A stretch of DNA of 64,000 bases from Clostridium akagii DSM 12554 (GTDB lineage: Bacteria; Bacillota; Clostridia; Clostridiales; Clostridiaceae). Every line of letters starts with the position of its first letter. The first letter of the stretch is position 1. The DNA lies in NCBI RefSeq assembly GCF_000686725.1, contig NZ_JMLK01000013.1:62001-126000 (forward strand), in the 5' to 3' direction. Below, piece after piece: positions 45,420 to 56,108 of the stretch. The notes under the pieces are model-generated. The model searched no databases, was not told the origin of the DNA, and worked only from the letters and a program-made list of their open reading frames with translations. The position numbers and the translations under genes were made by a program.

Positions 45420-47786
45420 TTAAACTTTTAATTCTTCTTTTACATTATATCTTATTGTCTTTAAATTAAATTTTTCAAACTTATATCTAATATATCTTGA
45501 AATACGTTCATCATGTGTAGAAAGTATTATTTGAGATTTTCCAAATTCATTTCTTAACAGCTCTACAAATGAGCTCATATTTATATCATCCATACTTTGA
45601 AGCGGATCATCAATTAATAAAGCATTAAAACTATTGTTAGAGAATACTTTATTTAAAGATAGCATAATGGCTAATATTACTCCTGACAATTGACCCGAAC
45701 TAAATTTATTAAGCAAATCATGTTTAGATTCATTACTGTTAACAAATTTCAATCTAAATTGCTGTTCTCCACTTTCACTTCTTATAAATACTCCTAATCC
45801 ACATTGATAATCTTGTATTATTTTACCACTATATATGTATAACGGTATTTGAAGTATTTTAATAATATTATCTGAATAATTATCAATACATTTTTTATAT
45901 ATTAAAGCTATATTTTTGCACTTATTGTATTCATCATTCAATCTCAAGTACTTCTTTTTTAGTAATTCTTTTTCTTTTATTTTTTTACTTCGTCTAAGAT
46001 TTTCTTGCCTATTACATGTGTCCTCTATATATAATTTTTTATTAATTATATCCATAATAGTTAAACTTGTGACTCTTTCAATATTACTGTCAAAAATATT
46101 AGAAAAAGTTATATCAATTTCTTTTTTATTAACAAAAATATCTTCATTTTCTAATTTTCTTTTTTTAGATTTTAATTCATCCTTCAATAAATTCAAGTTA
46201 TTTTCTTCTTTTTCCTTATTATATTTTTTTCTATCCAATGCATATTTTTTCAAATTTATATTATTGCCATTACAAAACTGATTGAAATTATTTATCCTTA
46301 TCTCATTTAAGTTGGCTAAATCCAATAGCTTCTTATAATCTATGTCTATATCTTTCTTATTTATTTCTTTCTCCATAAATTCTACTATTGGAGTTATAAA
46401 TTCTTCCTTAGTTTTTTTTATTAATTGATCTAAATTCTTAATACTATTATCAAGTTGATTAGAAAAATATTTTTCTTTCTCCAGTATCGTATCAGCTAAT
46501 TTAGTATCTAATTTAGTATAATCATATCCACATAGCGGGCATATATCCTGTTCTTTATTTTTTAAATTATACTTTTCATATTCTTTTTGTAGATTTTTTC
46601 TGATAGAATTAATGTTTATTATTAATGAATCCAACTGACTTGCATTTTTATTACTAGTTCCAATATTTAAAATATCAGCATAAAATTTGTCTATATCAAA
46701 TTCCTTTTTCAAATTCCTTTTCAAATCACTATCTTCTTGTAAGATTTCTTGTATAGATGCATAATCATCTAATTTTAGAAATTTAACAAATCTCTTATAA
46801 GAATTGCATAACTTTATATCTTTCATTATTTGACTATATTCTAGTAATTCTCCCTTAAGTATAAAGCTTCCCCTTAGTACATCTTCTTGCGCTGTTTTCA
46901 AAGCAAAATCTATCTTATTATTGTAAGAAATTGATTCGTAATCTTTTAGATTTTCTCTTAATAATTTTATTCTACCTAATTCCATTATTGATTTATGTAA
47001 AGTATTATCATATAATTCCAATGATTTATTATCCCATATAATGCTTTTGTCTTTTATAAGTCTTTTATATTCTACATCCATAACTTCTTTATCTTTTATT
47101 GTAATTATTTCCTTATTCAGCTTAGAAATTTCTCCGCCTTGTCCATCTTTTCCACCAATTTCTTTTCTTTTTGAATTAAGTTTATCTCTTAATTTAAGCA
47201 TTTTACTTTGTTCCTTACATTCCTTCTCCATATTAAATAGAGTATTTAATATTTCTTTTCTTTTATATTCATTCTCCTTTAAAAAAAATAATGTTTCTTC
47301 TTGTTGTATATAATATATTAAATTATAAATATCTTCATCAGGATATAATCCCAATATATCATTGATATATTGTTGTGTAATTTCTTTTCCTTTATATTCT
47401 TCAAAATTACTTAATTTATATGTAGTAAATCTATCTTTCAAATCACTTATCTTTCCTATATTCCTTGGATCTTCTATTTTTCTTTCTACTATGAATTTTT
47501 CTTCATCTTCATTAATAAATTCACCTTTTAATATAATAGGCTTATTCTTATTATATGCGAATACTACGGGCTTATCTCCATCCTTATACTCTGTATTAAA
47601 AACTTTGTCTAAATTTCTACTTCCTTTTACTAATATTTCTATTGCATCAAATATACTAGTTTTCCCATATCCGTTTGGACCATCTAATACAACTAAATCA
47701 CATTTAGAAAAATCAACTATTTTTTTATCTTCAATTAACTTAAAATTATTAATTTCTAATCTATTAATAGAATACACTTTACTCAC
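45420..47786 (-). CDS. ABC-3C defence system ATPase (SMC/Rad50-like)
   Basis: 788 residues. Walker A is LDGPNGYGKTSIFDA (residues 35-49). Two coiled coils surround a zinc-hook-like CPLCGYDY near residue 415. The C-terminal half has signature SSGQLSG, Walker B ALLIDDPLQSMDD and the H-loop STHDE. This is the arrangement of SMC/RecF-type ABC ATPases in prokaryotic conflict systems. It is the last gene of a three-gene operon whose frames overlap by eight bases. GTG at 47786 is very close to AGGAG; a second GTG at 47777 has better spacing and may be the real start. DNA- or RNA-end sensing on invasion is the expected role (inference). Confidence 0.85.
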   Translation of the reverse strand: MSKVYSINRLEINNFKLIEDKKIVDFSKCDLVVLDGPNGYGKTSIFDAIEILVKGSRNLDKVFNTEYKDGDKPVVFAYNKNKPIILKGEFINEDEEKFIVERKIEDPRNIGKISDLKDRFTTYKLSNFEEYKGKEITQQYINDILGLYPDEDIYNLIYYIQQEETLFFLKENEYKRKEILNTLFNMEKECKEQSKMLKLRDKLNSKRKEIGGKDGQGGEISKLNKEIITIKDKEVMDVEYKRLIKDKSIIWDNKSLELYDNTLHKSIMELGRIKLLRENLKDYESISYNNKIDFALKTAQEDVLRGSFILKGELLEYSQIMKDIKLCNSYKRFVKFLKLDDYASIQEILQEDSDLKRNLKKEFDIDKFYADILNIGTSNKNASQLDSLIININSIRKNLQKEYEKYNLKNKEQDICPLCGYDYTKLDTKLADTILEKEKYFSNQLDNSIKNLDQLIKKTKEEFITPIVEFMEKEINKKDIDIDYKKLLDLANLNEIRINNFNQFCNGNNINLKKYALDRKKYNKEKEENNLNLLKDELKSKKRKLENEDIFVNKKEIDITFSNIFDSNIERVTSLTIMDIINKKLYIEDTCNRQENLRRSKKIKEKELLKKKYLRLNDEYNKCKNIALIYKKCIDNYSDNIIKILQIPLYIYSGKIIQDYQCGLGVFIRSESGEQQFRLKFVNSNESKHDLLNKFSSGQLSGVILAIMLSLNKVFSNNSFNALLIDDPLQSMDDINMSSFVELLRNEFGKSQIILSTHDERISRYIRYKFEKFNLKTIRYNVKEELKV

Positions 47787-48471
47787 TCTCCTTTATTTCT
47801 AAAAGCATCCTTTCTATATAACGATCAATATCATTTTCATCTAAAGATATAATCTTTTTATGATAATCTAATAATGTATCGTCATTTTCTTTATCTTGTA
47901 CCTCTTTAATTTCTTCTATAATATTATCTTCCAAATTGATTATTTCTTTTTTACTAAATATATCTCCACAAGACAAATGTGGAATTTTTATGTATATCTT
48001 CAAAATCAAGCTATAATATGATACCTCATTGCTTACTTTAAATTTTTCAAATTTATCCTTATCATTAAGGTTTTTCTCCATGAAATTTATTATATTATCA
48101 AATTCTTTTAATTTATTATAAAAACTATTAACTTCATCATTTATATAAGTAATTACGTATTTTTTAAAAAAGTATTTATCTTCTTCTAAATCTAGAATTT
48201 CTTCTTGAATATTATTCTTTTCACTATTTTCATTTAATTTAATCAATACGATAAATGAAGTATTCTTTTTTATTTCACTTCCATTTTCTAACCCAGTTAT
48301 ATAATCATATAACTTATTTTGGTCTTCATATACTTTTTCTTTAAATTCCTTAATACCATTATAATTTTTGTATACATAAAACATACGTTTTTTATTATTA
48401 ATTGCAAAATTATTTTCTTTATCTATAATAAATTCTGTTAGTTTAAGTAAATCACTTATAATATTAATCAT
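47779..48471 (-). CDS. ABC-3C defence system middle component
   Basis: 230 residues, mostly helical, with no enzymatic motif. It starts with a compact segment (IISDLLKLTEFIIDKENNFA), typical of the small middle proteins placed between the effector and the ATPase of ABC three-component systems. It overlaps the effector gene (ATGATTAA) and the ATPase gene by eight bases each. Its role in the family is probably to link the two partners. Assignment is mostly from context. Confidence 0.65.
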   Translation of the reverse strand: MINIISDLLKLTEFIIDKENNFAINNKKRMFYVYKNYNGIKEFKEKVYEDQNKLYDYITGLENGSEIKKNTSFIVLIKLNENSEKNNIQEEILDLEEDKYFFKKYVITYINDEVNSFYNKLKEFDNIINFMEKNLNDKDKFEKFKVSNEVSYYSLILKIYIKIPHLSCGDIFSKKEIINLEDNIIEEIKEVQDKENDDTLLDYHKKIISLDENDIDRYIERMLLEIKESE

Positions 48472-49882
48472 TATTTATTTCCTCCGTTACCATTTCAATA
48501 TCTTTAAACCTGATTTGATTAACTAAATAACTCTTACCATTATATTCTTCTTGTTTTTTTGCAAGTATATCATCAACTTCATCCACATCATTTATTGATT
48601 CTAATAAATTTTCACTAACTAGATTTTCAGTTATGAACACATTATCTTCAAATAATTCATTTAATAAAAATTCATTATTGATTATTGCTTTCTTATATCT
48701 TTCAATTGCACTTTTCTTTAATCCATCTGAACATACATTTATTGTAGTTGGTAAATAACTTAATGCAGCTTTATCATACTTAACAACAGTGTCACTAATA
48801 AGTACCTCCTTTTCTATATAGCTAATAATTGTTTTATACAAAAAGTATAGTCCCTCTTCTTTTACAAAATTTCTTCCATCATACTCCCAATCTTTAATTA
48901 AAACATGTGGATTAAATTTCATTATTATTTTTTCCAAATCCTCAAGATCAATATTTAATAAATGTTCGATTACTTTATATATTTTGCATTCAAAATATTC
49001 TACACTGCATTCTTCTTTCATATCACAAAAATAGCTACAATAATTATCTATGCTAATGCTACAATAAATATCTTTTATTTTTGATAGATGAAACAACCTA
49101 TCTCTATCTAAATACCTCGTATCCAATAGATTTTTTATGTCTTCTACTGCAAAATATTCTTTAACCTCACCTACATGTCTTTTTTTTATATACTCATCCA
49201 TGTAACATACTAATTTATTATATGCAACATCAATGTTTCCAAGTTTTTCATTCTGTTTCGTATATAATAAGTATTTTTTTATTTCATCCTCTATATATAC
49301 ATTTATATCCTCTAATGTACAAAACTTATCATTTTTATCTCCATACTTGTAGAGAATTATACTGTTAATCTTGTGACTCTCATTATATTTTGATTGATTA
49401 TATTTAATTTCATCTTGTATTTTATTTGTTTTTTCATCTTTTTCTTTAATAGTTTTGGCATCTGTTAAGTTACTTTTTTCTTCTTCTATTAAATTAATTT
49501 CACCAATACCTTTCTCAATTTTAGATTTATATAAATCTTTATATTTTTCTTCACCCCAATCTTTAATATTAACTACAGTATGCAAAAATATATCAGCATT
49601 TGGACTTTTTATCTTTTCATCGTATAGCTTTTCTATTGCTTCTAGATAATTATTCATATATATATCATATTTTCTAGCTTTTACTTGATGAAAAGATATA
49701 TACTCATCTTCTTTTTTTATAGCTAAATCTTCACGGCATTCTACCTCAATAAAATATTTTCCTATATCCATACCTATTGGATTCTTAACACATTTATTAA
49801 TTAATTGCAATGCAATATAAATAGTTATCTTTCCCTGGTACTGGTACCCACTCCAACTAGAACTAGCATCACATACACTCAT
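48464..49882 (-). CDS. ABC-3C defence system effector, DUF4297-like nuclease
   Basis: 472 residues. The N-terminal 90 residues read SSSWSGYQYQGKITIYIALQ, FIEVECREDLAIK and ISFHQVKARK. Glu46-Glu48, Glu51-Asp52 and the QVK triplet (Gln66-Lys68) fit the PD-(D/E)xK pattern of DUF4297/Cap4-like nucleases. A helical ABC-3C-type C-terminal region follows with some Cys (CDMKEECSVEYFECK). First gene of the operon, ATG at 49882 with AGGAGG. It should cut nucleic acid on activation by the ATPase (inference). Confidence 0.75.
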   Translation of the reverse strand: MSVCDASSSWSGYQYQGKITIYIALQLINKCVKNPIGMDIGKYFIEVECREDLAIKKEDEYISFHQVKARKYDIYMNNYLEAIEKLYDEKIKSPNADIFLHTVVNIKDWGEEKYKDLYKSKIEKGIGEINLIEEEKSNLTDAKTIKEKDEKTNKIQDEIKYNQSKYNESHKINSIILYKYGDKNDKFCTLEDINVYIEDEIKKYLLYTKQNEKLGNIDVAYNKLVCYMDEYIKKRHVGEVKEYFAVEDIKNLLDTRYLDRDRLFHLSKIKDIYCSISIDNYCSYFCDMKEECSVEYFECKIYKVIEHLLNIDLEDLEKIIMKFNPHVLIKDWEYDGRNFVKEEGLYFLYKTIISYIEKEVLISDTVVKYDKAALSYLPTTINVCSDGLKKSAIERYKKAIINNEFLLNELFEDNVFITENLVSENLLESINDVDEVDDILAKKQEEYNGKSYLVNQIRFKDIEMVTEEINND

Positions 49883-49970
49883 TTTTCTACCTCCTTTTGT
49901 ATATATTTACATTTTATATCAATTTATGAATAATTCATATAGCAATATATATGATTATTTTGTATAAATA

Positions 49971-50017
49971 AAAAACTATAACCCATATTTATACTCAAAA
50001 CATGGGTTATAGTTTTT
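49971..50017 (-). terminator. Terminator of the 310-residue protein gene
   Basis: 16-bp stem AAAAACTATAACCCAT with complement at 50002-50017, followed on the minus strand by TTTTTTATTTAT. Confidence 0.85.
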
Positions 50018-50067
50018 ATAAGCAAAACAAATAATATAAGGATTTATCCTATTTTAGTAAATGTTCG

Positions 50068-50098
50068 CATTTACTTATGGTACGGTTCACCATATCAG
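50068..50098. repeat. Direct repeat, copy 1 of 2 (other at 52223-52253)
   Basis: TTTACTTATGGTACGGTTCA at copy 1 against TTTACTTGTGGTATGGTTCA at copy 2, same orientation, continuing as CCATA and CCGTA. Each centre is itself a small dyad (GGTAYGGT-TC-ACCRTA). The copies flank the 310-residue gene and the BNR gene, 2.15 kb apart. The rest of gap 49883-50249 holds no gene. Confidence 0.55.
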
Positions 50099-50249
50099 TT
50101 GCAAGGGATAACCTTTTTATTATCTGACCTACAAATTATAAGCTATCACTTAAATATCTTTAATTGAATTTTTAAGAATAGTTCGCGTTATCGTTATTAG
50201 GAATGTCAACAATTCGTCCATTAATCGTTTATATGACCTAGATTCATTT

Positions 50250-51182
50250 TTATGCATATGTATCTATTTCATATGCATTTGCATCGATTTTCTTTACAAA
50301 ATCCGAGTTATTTACATCTCCATATTTGCTATTTATATCATCAAGTTTTGTTACTACATTTTTATAAAAATTATTTTCAGCATTTTTTATTCCATCTAAA
50401 ACTTGATCAAAATTTATATTGTCACTAAGCTTAAGTGCATTTGAAAATACTTCAGTATTTAAAGTAATGCCATTACTTTCAAAAGATTTGTAAGAATTTT
50501 CACTGTTATTAGCGTTAATATCACTTGAAAGTTGCATAGTATTTACATCTTTATTATTAACACTAAACAGTTGATCAAAATTCATATTATTACTAGCTTT
50601 TAATCCAAATTGTTCTACTGAATCAACTGCAATACTGTTAATATTTACATTAGTTTCAGCATTAAGAGATTCAAATAGTTTATTTACACTAGGTTTAATA
50701 TTATTTATATATTTATCCATATCAGAAATAGCATTTGATGATGTAAAGTCCATTATAAGTACCTTTTCAAAATTTTCTCCAGTTTGAAGTGTTTTTTCAA
50801 GCGACTTTTTATCATCATCACTTAAAGTATTGATATTAGTATTACTTTTAATGAACCCTAAATCTTGAAGTGATTTTACATCGTCATCACTTAAGGTATT
50901 ATTTTGAAGTTTTTGAGAAAGATTAGAATACGTTTCATAGGTTTTAGTTGTAGTTGATAAACTTTTAAAATAATCTTCTATTGGTTGATACAAATCATCT
51001 ATTGAAGATACAGTAGATAAAACATGTGATTTTGAAGGTTTATTTAAAATTTCATTTATTCTTTTCATTTCTGTATTTACTTTTATTTTGTTTTTTGAAA
51101 CAATATTTTTTTGTATTTTGGTGTTTAATTTATTTTGACTTGTGATTATTGAAGTTTTAGCAAAAATATTATTAATTTGCAT
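50250..51182 (-). CDS. Unknown Asn/Ser-rich helical protein with internal repeats
   Basis: 310 residues, no signal peptide or membrane segment, no Cys. Two short repeats stand out: NTLSDDDVKSLQDLGF and NTLSDDDKKSLEKTL near residues 95-130, and NNMNFDQLF / DNINFDQVL near 200 and 265. The N-terminus (MQINNIFAKTSIITSQNKLN) resembles substrates of flagellar-type export, but that is only a resemblance. AGGAGG precedes the ATG. It is divergent from a secreted BNR-like protein, and related short repeats bound the pair. I do not recognise the family. Confidence 0.7.
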   Translation of the reverse strand: MQINNIFAKTSIITSQNKLNTKIQKNIVSKNKIKVNTEMKRINEILNKPSKSHVLSTVSSIDDLYQPIEDYFKSLSTTTKTYETYSNLSQKLQNNTLSDDDVKSLQDLGFIKSNTNINTLSDDDKKSLEKTLQTGENFEKVLIMDFTSSNAISDMDKYINNIKPSVNKLFESLNAETNVNINSIAVDSVEQFGLKASNNMNFDQLFSVNNKDVNTMQLSSDINANNSENSYKSFESNGITLNTEVFSNALKLSDNINFDQVLDGIKNAENNFYKNVVTKLDDINSKYGDVNNSDFVKKIDANAYEIDTYA

Positions 51183-51390
51183 TACTACTATTCCTCCTAT
51201 TTATTTGTAAATTTAATTAAAAGCTTCTATTTTGTTATCGTAACTTTCATCCTAATATTTACACTAAATTGAAAATTACCACTTTTACATTGAATTTTTA
51301 GTATCTTATATAAAAATTTTACTTTTAGTTTAATTGTAGTATAATATGAATATTATTACAATTTTTAATTTGAGGGGGAATTTTAGTATT

Positions 51391-52038
51391 ATGAAGTTAA
51401 AAAAAGGATTTTTGAGTTTATTAATTGCTACAGTTTTAGCATCATCAGCTTTAATAGTTCCATCAATTAGCGTTTATGCTGCAACTAAGCCTAAGACATT
51501 ATCAGCATCTGCAACTACTAGTAATATTGAGATTATTAAAGAAGTAGGACTTGTACATGATATTGTACATAACGTATATGTTTACGCAGGATTAGCAAAT
51601 GTTACAGGAAATTCTGGAACTTACACAGAAGGAATCCTAATTACACTTGATACAAATGGTAATATTCTAACGTCTGCATTAGCTCCTCATATGGATCAAT
51701 TTCAATCAATCGTAACTGATGAAAAAGGAGATGTTGTTATTGGTTCATGTTACAATGAATATACTTCTGTGCCAGGAGCTAATGCTCAACCAATTCCAGA
51801 GTATATGGCAACATATAACTATGTATACACAACCAGTGATGGTGGAATGACATGGTCACAAACAGCATCAGGTGATAGAATGGTTGATTTTAATACTGGC
51901 ATGTATTATACAGGTTATGATGGTACAATGTATTTAGGAAGAACACAATCTATAACTTATTCTGAAAACCAATTTATAGCAACAGGTGAGTATGGATCAA
52001 AATATTATTCTACAAACGGATATAATTGGCATCAATAA
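51391..52038 (+). CDS. Secreted BNR-repeat protein
   Basis: About 215 residues. Signal peptide (KKGFLSLLIATVLASSALIV) with likely cleavage after SVYA. The mature part has Asp-box motifs TTSDGGMTWSQT and YSTNGYNWHQ, as in beta-propeller (BNR/sialidase-like) proteins, but is too short for a full propeller. No catalytic residues seen. GAGGGGG is upstream at long spacing; the promoter has TATAAT at about 51339. Same theme as the membrane BNR protein at 33463. Function unknown. Confidence 0.75.
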   Translation: MKLKKGFLSLLIATVLASSALIVPSISVYAATKPKTLSASATTSNIEIIKEVGLVHDIVHNVYVYAGLANVTGNSGTYTEGILITLDTNGNILTSALAPHMDQFQSIVTDEKGDVVIGSCYNEYTSVPGANAQPIPEYMATYNYVYTTSDGGMTWSQTASGDRMVDFNTGMYYTGYDGTMYLGRTQSITYSENQFIATGEYGSKYYSTNGYNWHQ

Positions 52039-52115
52039 GTATTAGGACAAGTCTTCGGGGTTTATATATCAAGCGAACAGAACCGAAAACTCCCTTAAGA
52101 ATATTATATTATGGT

Positions 52116-52150
52116 ATACACCATGCATCTTAATTTGATACATGGTGTAT
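52116..52150 (+). terminator. Probable terminator of the BNR protein gene
   Basis: 10-bp stem ATACACCATG/CATGGTGTAT with a 15-base loop and a weak T tail. The rest of the gap to 52323 includes a repeat shared with 50068-50098 (see next entry). Confidence 0.5.
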
Positions 52151-52222
52151 TTCCAGTATGGTTGATATTATCCATAAGTTTTATTATTTAATGCCAACTT
52201 CACCCTACTATTTTTAACAAAA

Positions 52223-52253
52223 CGCCTCCTTTACTTGTGGTATGGTTCACCGT
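52223..52253. repeat. Direct repeat, copy 2 of 2
   Basis: See 50068-50098. Here the dyad GGTATGGT-TC-ACCGTACC is almost perfect. Confidence 0.55.
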
Positions 52254-52323
52254 ACCGCATCAAAGTGCGTTTTTCTAAATTAGTAATAAACTCTATTTCT
52301 ACTTAAAGCATATTTTCGTAAAT

Positions 52324-55300
52324 CTAAATAATATTTTCTCTAAGAATATAGCCGACAGTAGAACCTTTTTCTATTAGGAAATTTAGTACAACTAGAATTT
52401 TCTGCTTTAACCGTTTGTTCTTCTTAATCCCTTCTCGCTCTTTGTAAATATATTTTCTTACCAAATTTTCTATATAATAAGAAGTATTCCTTTCCAGCTT
52501 TAAAGTCTCGTATTCTGAATGCTTTGATAACATATTAGATATCCATATTAGTCCATCAGCGACAAATTGACTCCCAATATCATTCAACAGTTTAGATATG
52601 GAATATAGGACTGAAGCATGCTGCCCCATCTGCTCAGATACCTCCCTTATCAATCTCATGTTTGTTGATTTCAATGAATACCACTCTTTAGTAGTATCGT
52701 TCCATCGTGTTTGTGCAAATAAGTAACTTTTAATAATTTTATCTACATCCCTTTTATTTGTTCCGTTAACAGTCACTTCAATCATTTTGTCTTTGAACTG
52801 ATTCCAAACTAACCAAAAATTATCATAGATATGCAATCTATCTTCAGCATAAATAAATTCTTGAAACATCTCTGCAATTGGTTCTGATGAATTGAAATTA
52901 TCTATAAATGGTTGCATCAATTTGGGTACTTCACTACTTTCTGAATACAAAACAAGGTAAGCATATTTCTTCAAAAATTCATTACGTACTATGTAATCAA
53001 CCTTATCACCATCTCTACTTTTCGTTAGCTCTCTTGCAAACACAGATATTATTTCATAAGCAATAGTAATCTGTTCTCTATGTTCTAACTTACTAGGCAT
53101 CATTTTTAGAGCATTTGATAATATAAACAAATCAAGCTCTTGAATATTACCTGAATCTGAAATAGATAACTCGTTATCAACCATCTTATTGAGATTCATC
53201 TCATTTTCAGCTAGAAATCTGTTCAACAATTCTCCTAAATCAGGTTTGTAATTTCCGTTTTCAAAGCCCCCTTTTGGAATTTCACTTATTAACTCATTAT
53301 ATTTGTGCTCGAATTCTAGGTAGCCTAATAGTAATGAATGCGCATCATCAAATTCTTTTTCCCACATTTGATGAATTGCTGTCATAGAAAAAATATTGAA
53401 TCTTTCAGTTGATATCATTCCCCCAACAGATTCATCCTTAAACAATATAAGTAAAAGCAATAATTTTATTATTTTCTTTTCCTCAGGATATAACTTCATC
53501 AGTTTTGGTAATGAATCAATTGCCTCCTGCACACCATCCCCTACTTGGTAGAAATAGTTAGGCTGTACACAGGATATCACTTTACCAATTATAACGTCCT
53601 TGCAAAATTTTTTATCTTCATCATTCAATTTATCGATATAATGCTCAACTAACACCGCACATACACATGATGGTATTGGGTAATTAAATAAATGGGATCT
53701 CTCATTTTCAGCGTGTGTTGTTTGAGTAAGATCTGGGTTGTAAGGCTCGTTAAGTCTTTCTAATATTTGCCTAACTTCATCTAATGCATTTTGTGGATTG
53801 CTATCATATTGCTCATATTTCTTTGATTTTTCATCATTTTTGAATTTGAAATCAGCCCATAACTTCAATGGAACATATCGCATATGTTCGTCATATGTCT
53901 TTTGCTTTTCCTCTCTAAACTTATCAATTTTGGGTTCTATCTCTGGCTTAAACTGAATTAGAATGCCCCCATCAGTATCTTCAGCATTGATTTTCATCTT
54001 CCGTCTATCCATTCTTGCTAAAAACAATCTCCAAGTCTTATCAGTTTCATCCTGTTCAGATTCTGGTGGTAGTTTATTATAATAATTATCTAAAATTTCC
54101 CATATAATTTCCTGACGCTTCTTCGCCTCATCATCTACAGATTCTTGTATTGAAAATACTTGATAGTTTAGACAGAGACTTTCTAAACTCCACTTACGAT
54201 GCTTATCTTCACAAGTCCTTAACCTCTCATTATCATATATATTATTTTTGCTTACACCTAAGTTTTGTCCTATCGAATATAGTGTTTTAGCACTTTGTTC
54301 TGAAGCCAATCTATGAGTATCACGGATAATGAATTCTCTAGTTCTAAATAAAATTTTGGCAGTATCAAATGTTTTTTCTGGAAATGCCAAAACAACACTT
54401 GCCACTACAGATGAAATTGAGGCACTCTCAGAAAATTCGAGTAGATAATTTAACCAACTTACTAACACTTCGACTTCCGTTATCCCTGCTATTTCAAGAA
54501 GAAACTTTTCCAAAGCCATGTGAATAGATTGCAACAAGTTCGGACTTACAGGCGAACTTGTCCCTCTGTAAATCTCCCACAAGCACTGACTAATGTACTG
54601 TTTTTTCTGATTTTTGTCATTTAACTTAACTTCAACTTCGGTTATGTTATCAAGTCTTGAATCTAGATTTGAAGAAGCATACTTATTTACAGCTTTATTT
54701 GTAAAACTTACTATGAAATCCATAGTTGCTTTTGGTTCAATCTTAAGCAACCAGTAAATAGGGCTTTGATAAGCACTCGCAGGGTGATAATCTCCATAGT
54801 ATTTTTCTATACCAAAATCATGTTCGACATCATCTCTCATATTCGAAAGCAAATGGTTTTTTTGGGGTGTATAAGTCCAAAAAAAATCAGCTAATTCTAA
54901 AATTTCATTTGGTAATACTCTACAGACAGGTAAACCATCAAGCTTAGTCAAGATGAACTTTGCTAAATCATAATATGGGCATCTATGATTCTTCCATTCA
55001 TTGCATAGTATTTCAGTTATAACATCCTTCAATTCACTTCTCAATTCATAAGAACCATTTATAATTGTCTTGAAAATAGTTTCTAGTGTATCATCTCGTG
55101 AATAGTAAATATCCCCTTGAATAGTCTCCTGATAAAACTTCAGTGCAATAAGTCCAGCATATCTAGTAGTATTCCCGCTTTTTATTTTGCCGTTCCAATC
55201 GTCAATTAAAGGCAAAACAAAATTAATATTTTCAATCCCAATTTTCTCTATGTTATTGTAAACAAATTCGATTAATGACTCCCAGCCGATTCCTTTTGGC

Positions 55301-56108
55301 TTGGTTAAGATGTGTTGGAGAGTAAAGAGATTTATATCTTTTACTCCTAATTGCTTGAAAAATTCATCATCAACTTCCTTGCATGCAATCCTTAAAATAA
55401 ATGTTAATCTTTTCAATAATCTACACTTGTTTGACAATAACTCATTCTTAAAAACTTCAAAAAATATTCTTGAATAATCTGAAAGTAAAACTGAAGCGAA
55501 TAACTCATCTTTCCAAAACGGCTCAATCTCATTATTCTTAATAGTATCTTCAATTCGTTAAAAGAGATATGAGTGTTTATGTGTTTTAATAGATTCTCGC
55601 TATGCTTTTGCATTTCTTCTAATGTAGAAAATAGGCTTTTTTCAAATGTAAAAAAGTGCTTCGAAATAATATCATTTTTTACTATAACAAATTCAGATTC
55701 AAAGAAACTAGCTAATTTCCACTCTAAACAAATATCTAGTCCTTTTGCTAGCTTTTCAACATCATTTAGTCCTTGAGGCATCTGCCCTTTATTTTGTCCC
55801 CACTCCTGATTAGAGTATATATACAACTTATTCACGTTAGGATAATCTCTTTTTAGTTTATTTAATGTATCCTCTAAATCTTTTTTATGATTTGAAAGCG
55901 ATGTTTCATAAAATTTTGCTTGCCATGCAACTACATCACCATTGACCTCACTCGGATTTGTTTCTATAGCTCACTGGTTTTTATATCTAAATATCCCATA
56001 CTCTATATTAAATTCTTTACAGAATAGCAAGTAATAAAACCATTCAAAATTATTCTGAGGATTTTCACTAAATTTTGCTTTAAAGACATCCCAATTTGGT
56101 TTAACCAT
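52324..56108 (-). pseudogene. Decayed large defence-type protein: N-terminal nuclease, long helical C-terminal part
   Basis: The original start is the ATG at 56108 with AAGGGGTG upstream. The first 45 codons (NWDVFKAKFSENPQNNFEWF) end at an in-frame TGA, 55973-55971. The same frame continues with AIETNPSEVNGDVVAWQAKF, the E...D...QAK pattern of an Mrr/PD-(D/E)xK nuclease, to about 55550. There it is lost; the reading continues in another frame as RIEDTIKNNEIEPFWKDELF into an open stretch of over 1037 codons (55437-52324). That part is helical and lacks any GxxGxGK loop. Related proteins, as I recall them, have a STAND-type P-loop domain exactly at this break, so it was probably deleted. Not expected to be functional. 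Confidence 0.75.

Noticed and set aside
47362-47802. 146-codon plus-strand frame within the ABC-3C ATPase
   Set aside because: Antisense shadow; Ser/Leu/Phe-rich as expected from reading AT-rich lysine codons backwards.
50080-50100. GGTTCACC resembling a tRNA T-arm
   Set aside because: No acceptor or anticodon arms can be formed around it; it is part of the direct repeat.
52324-55437. 1037-codon frame as an intact gene starting at 55437
   Set aside because: The frame extends upstream with family-like sequence (RIEDTIKNNEIEPFW) and joins the broken nuclease frame; the ATG has no ribosome site.
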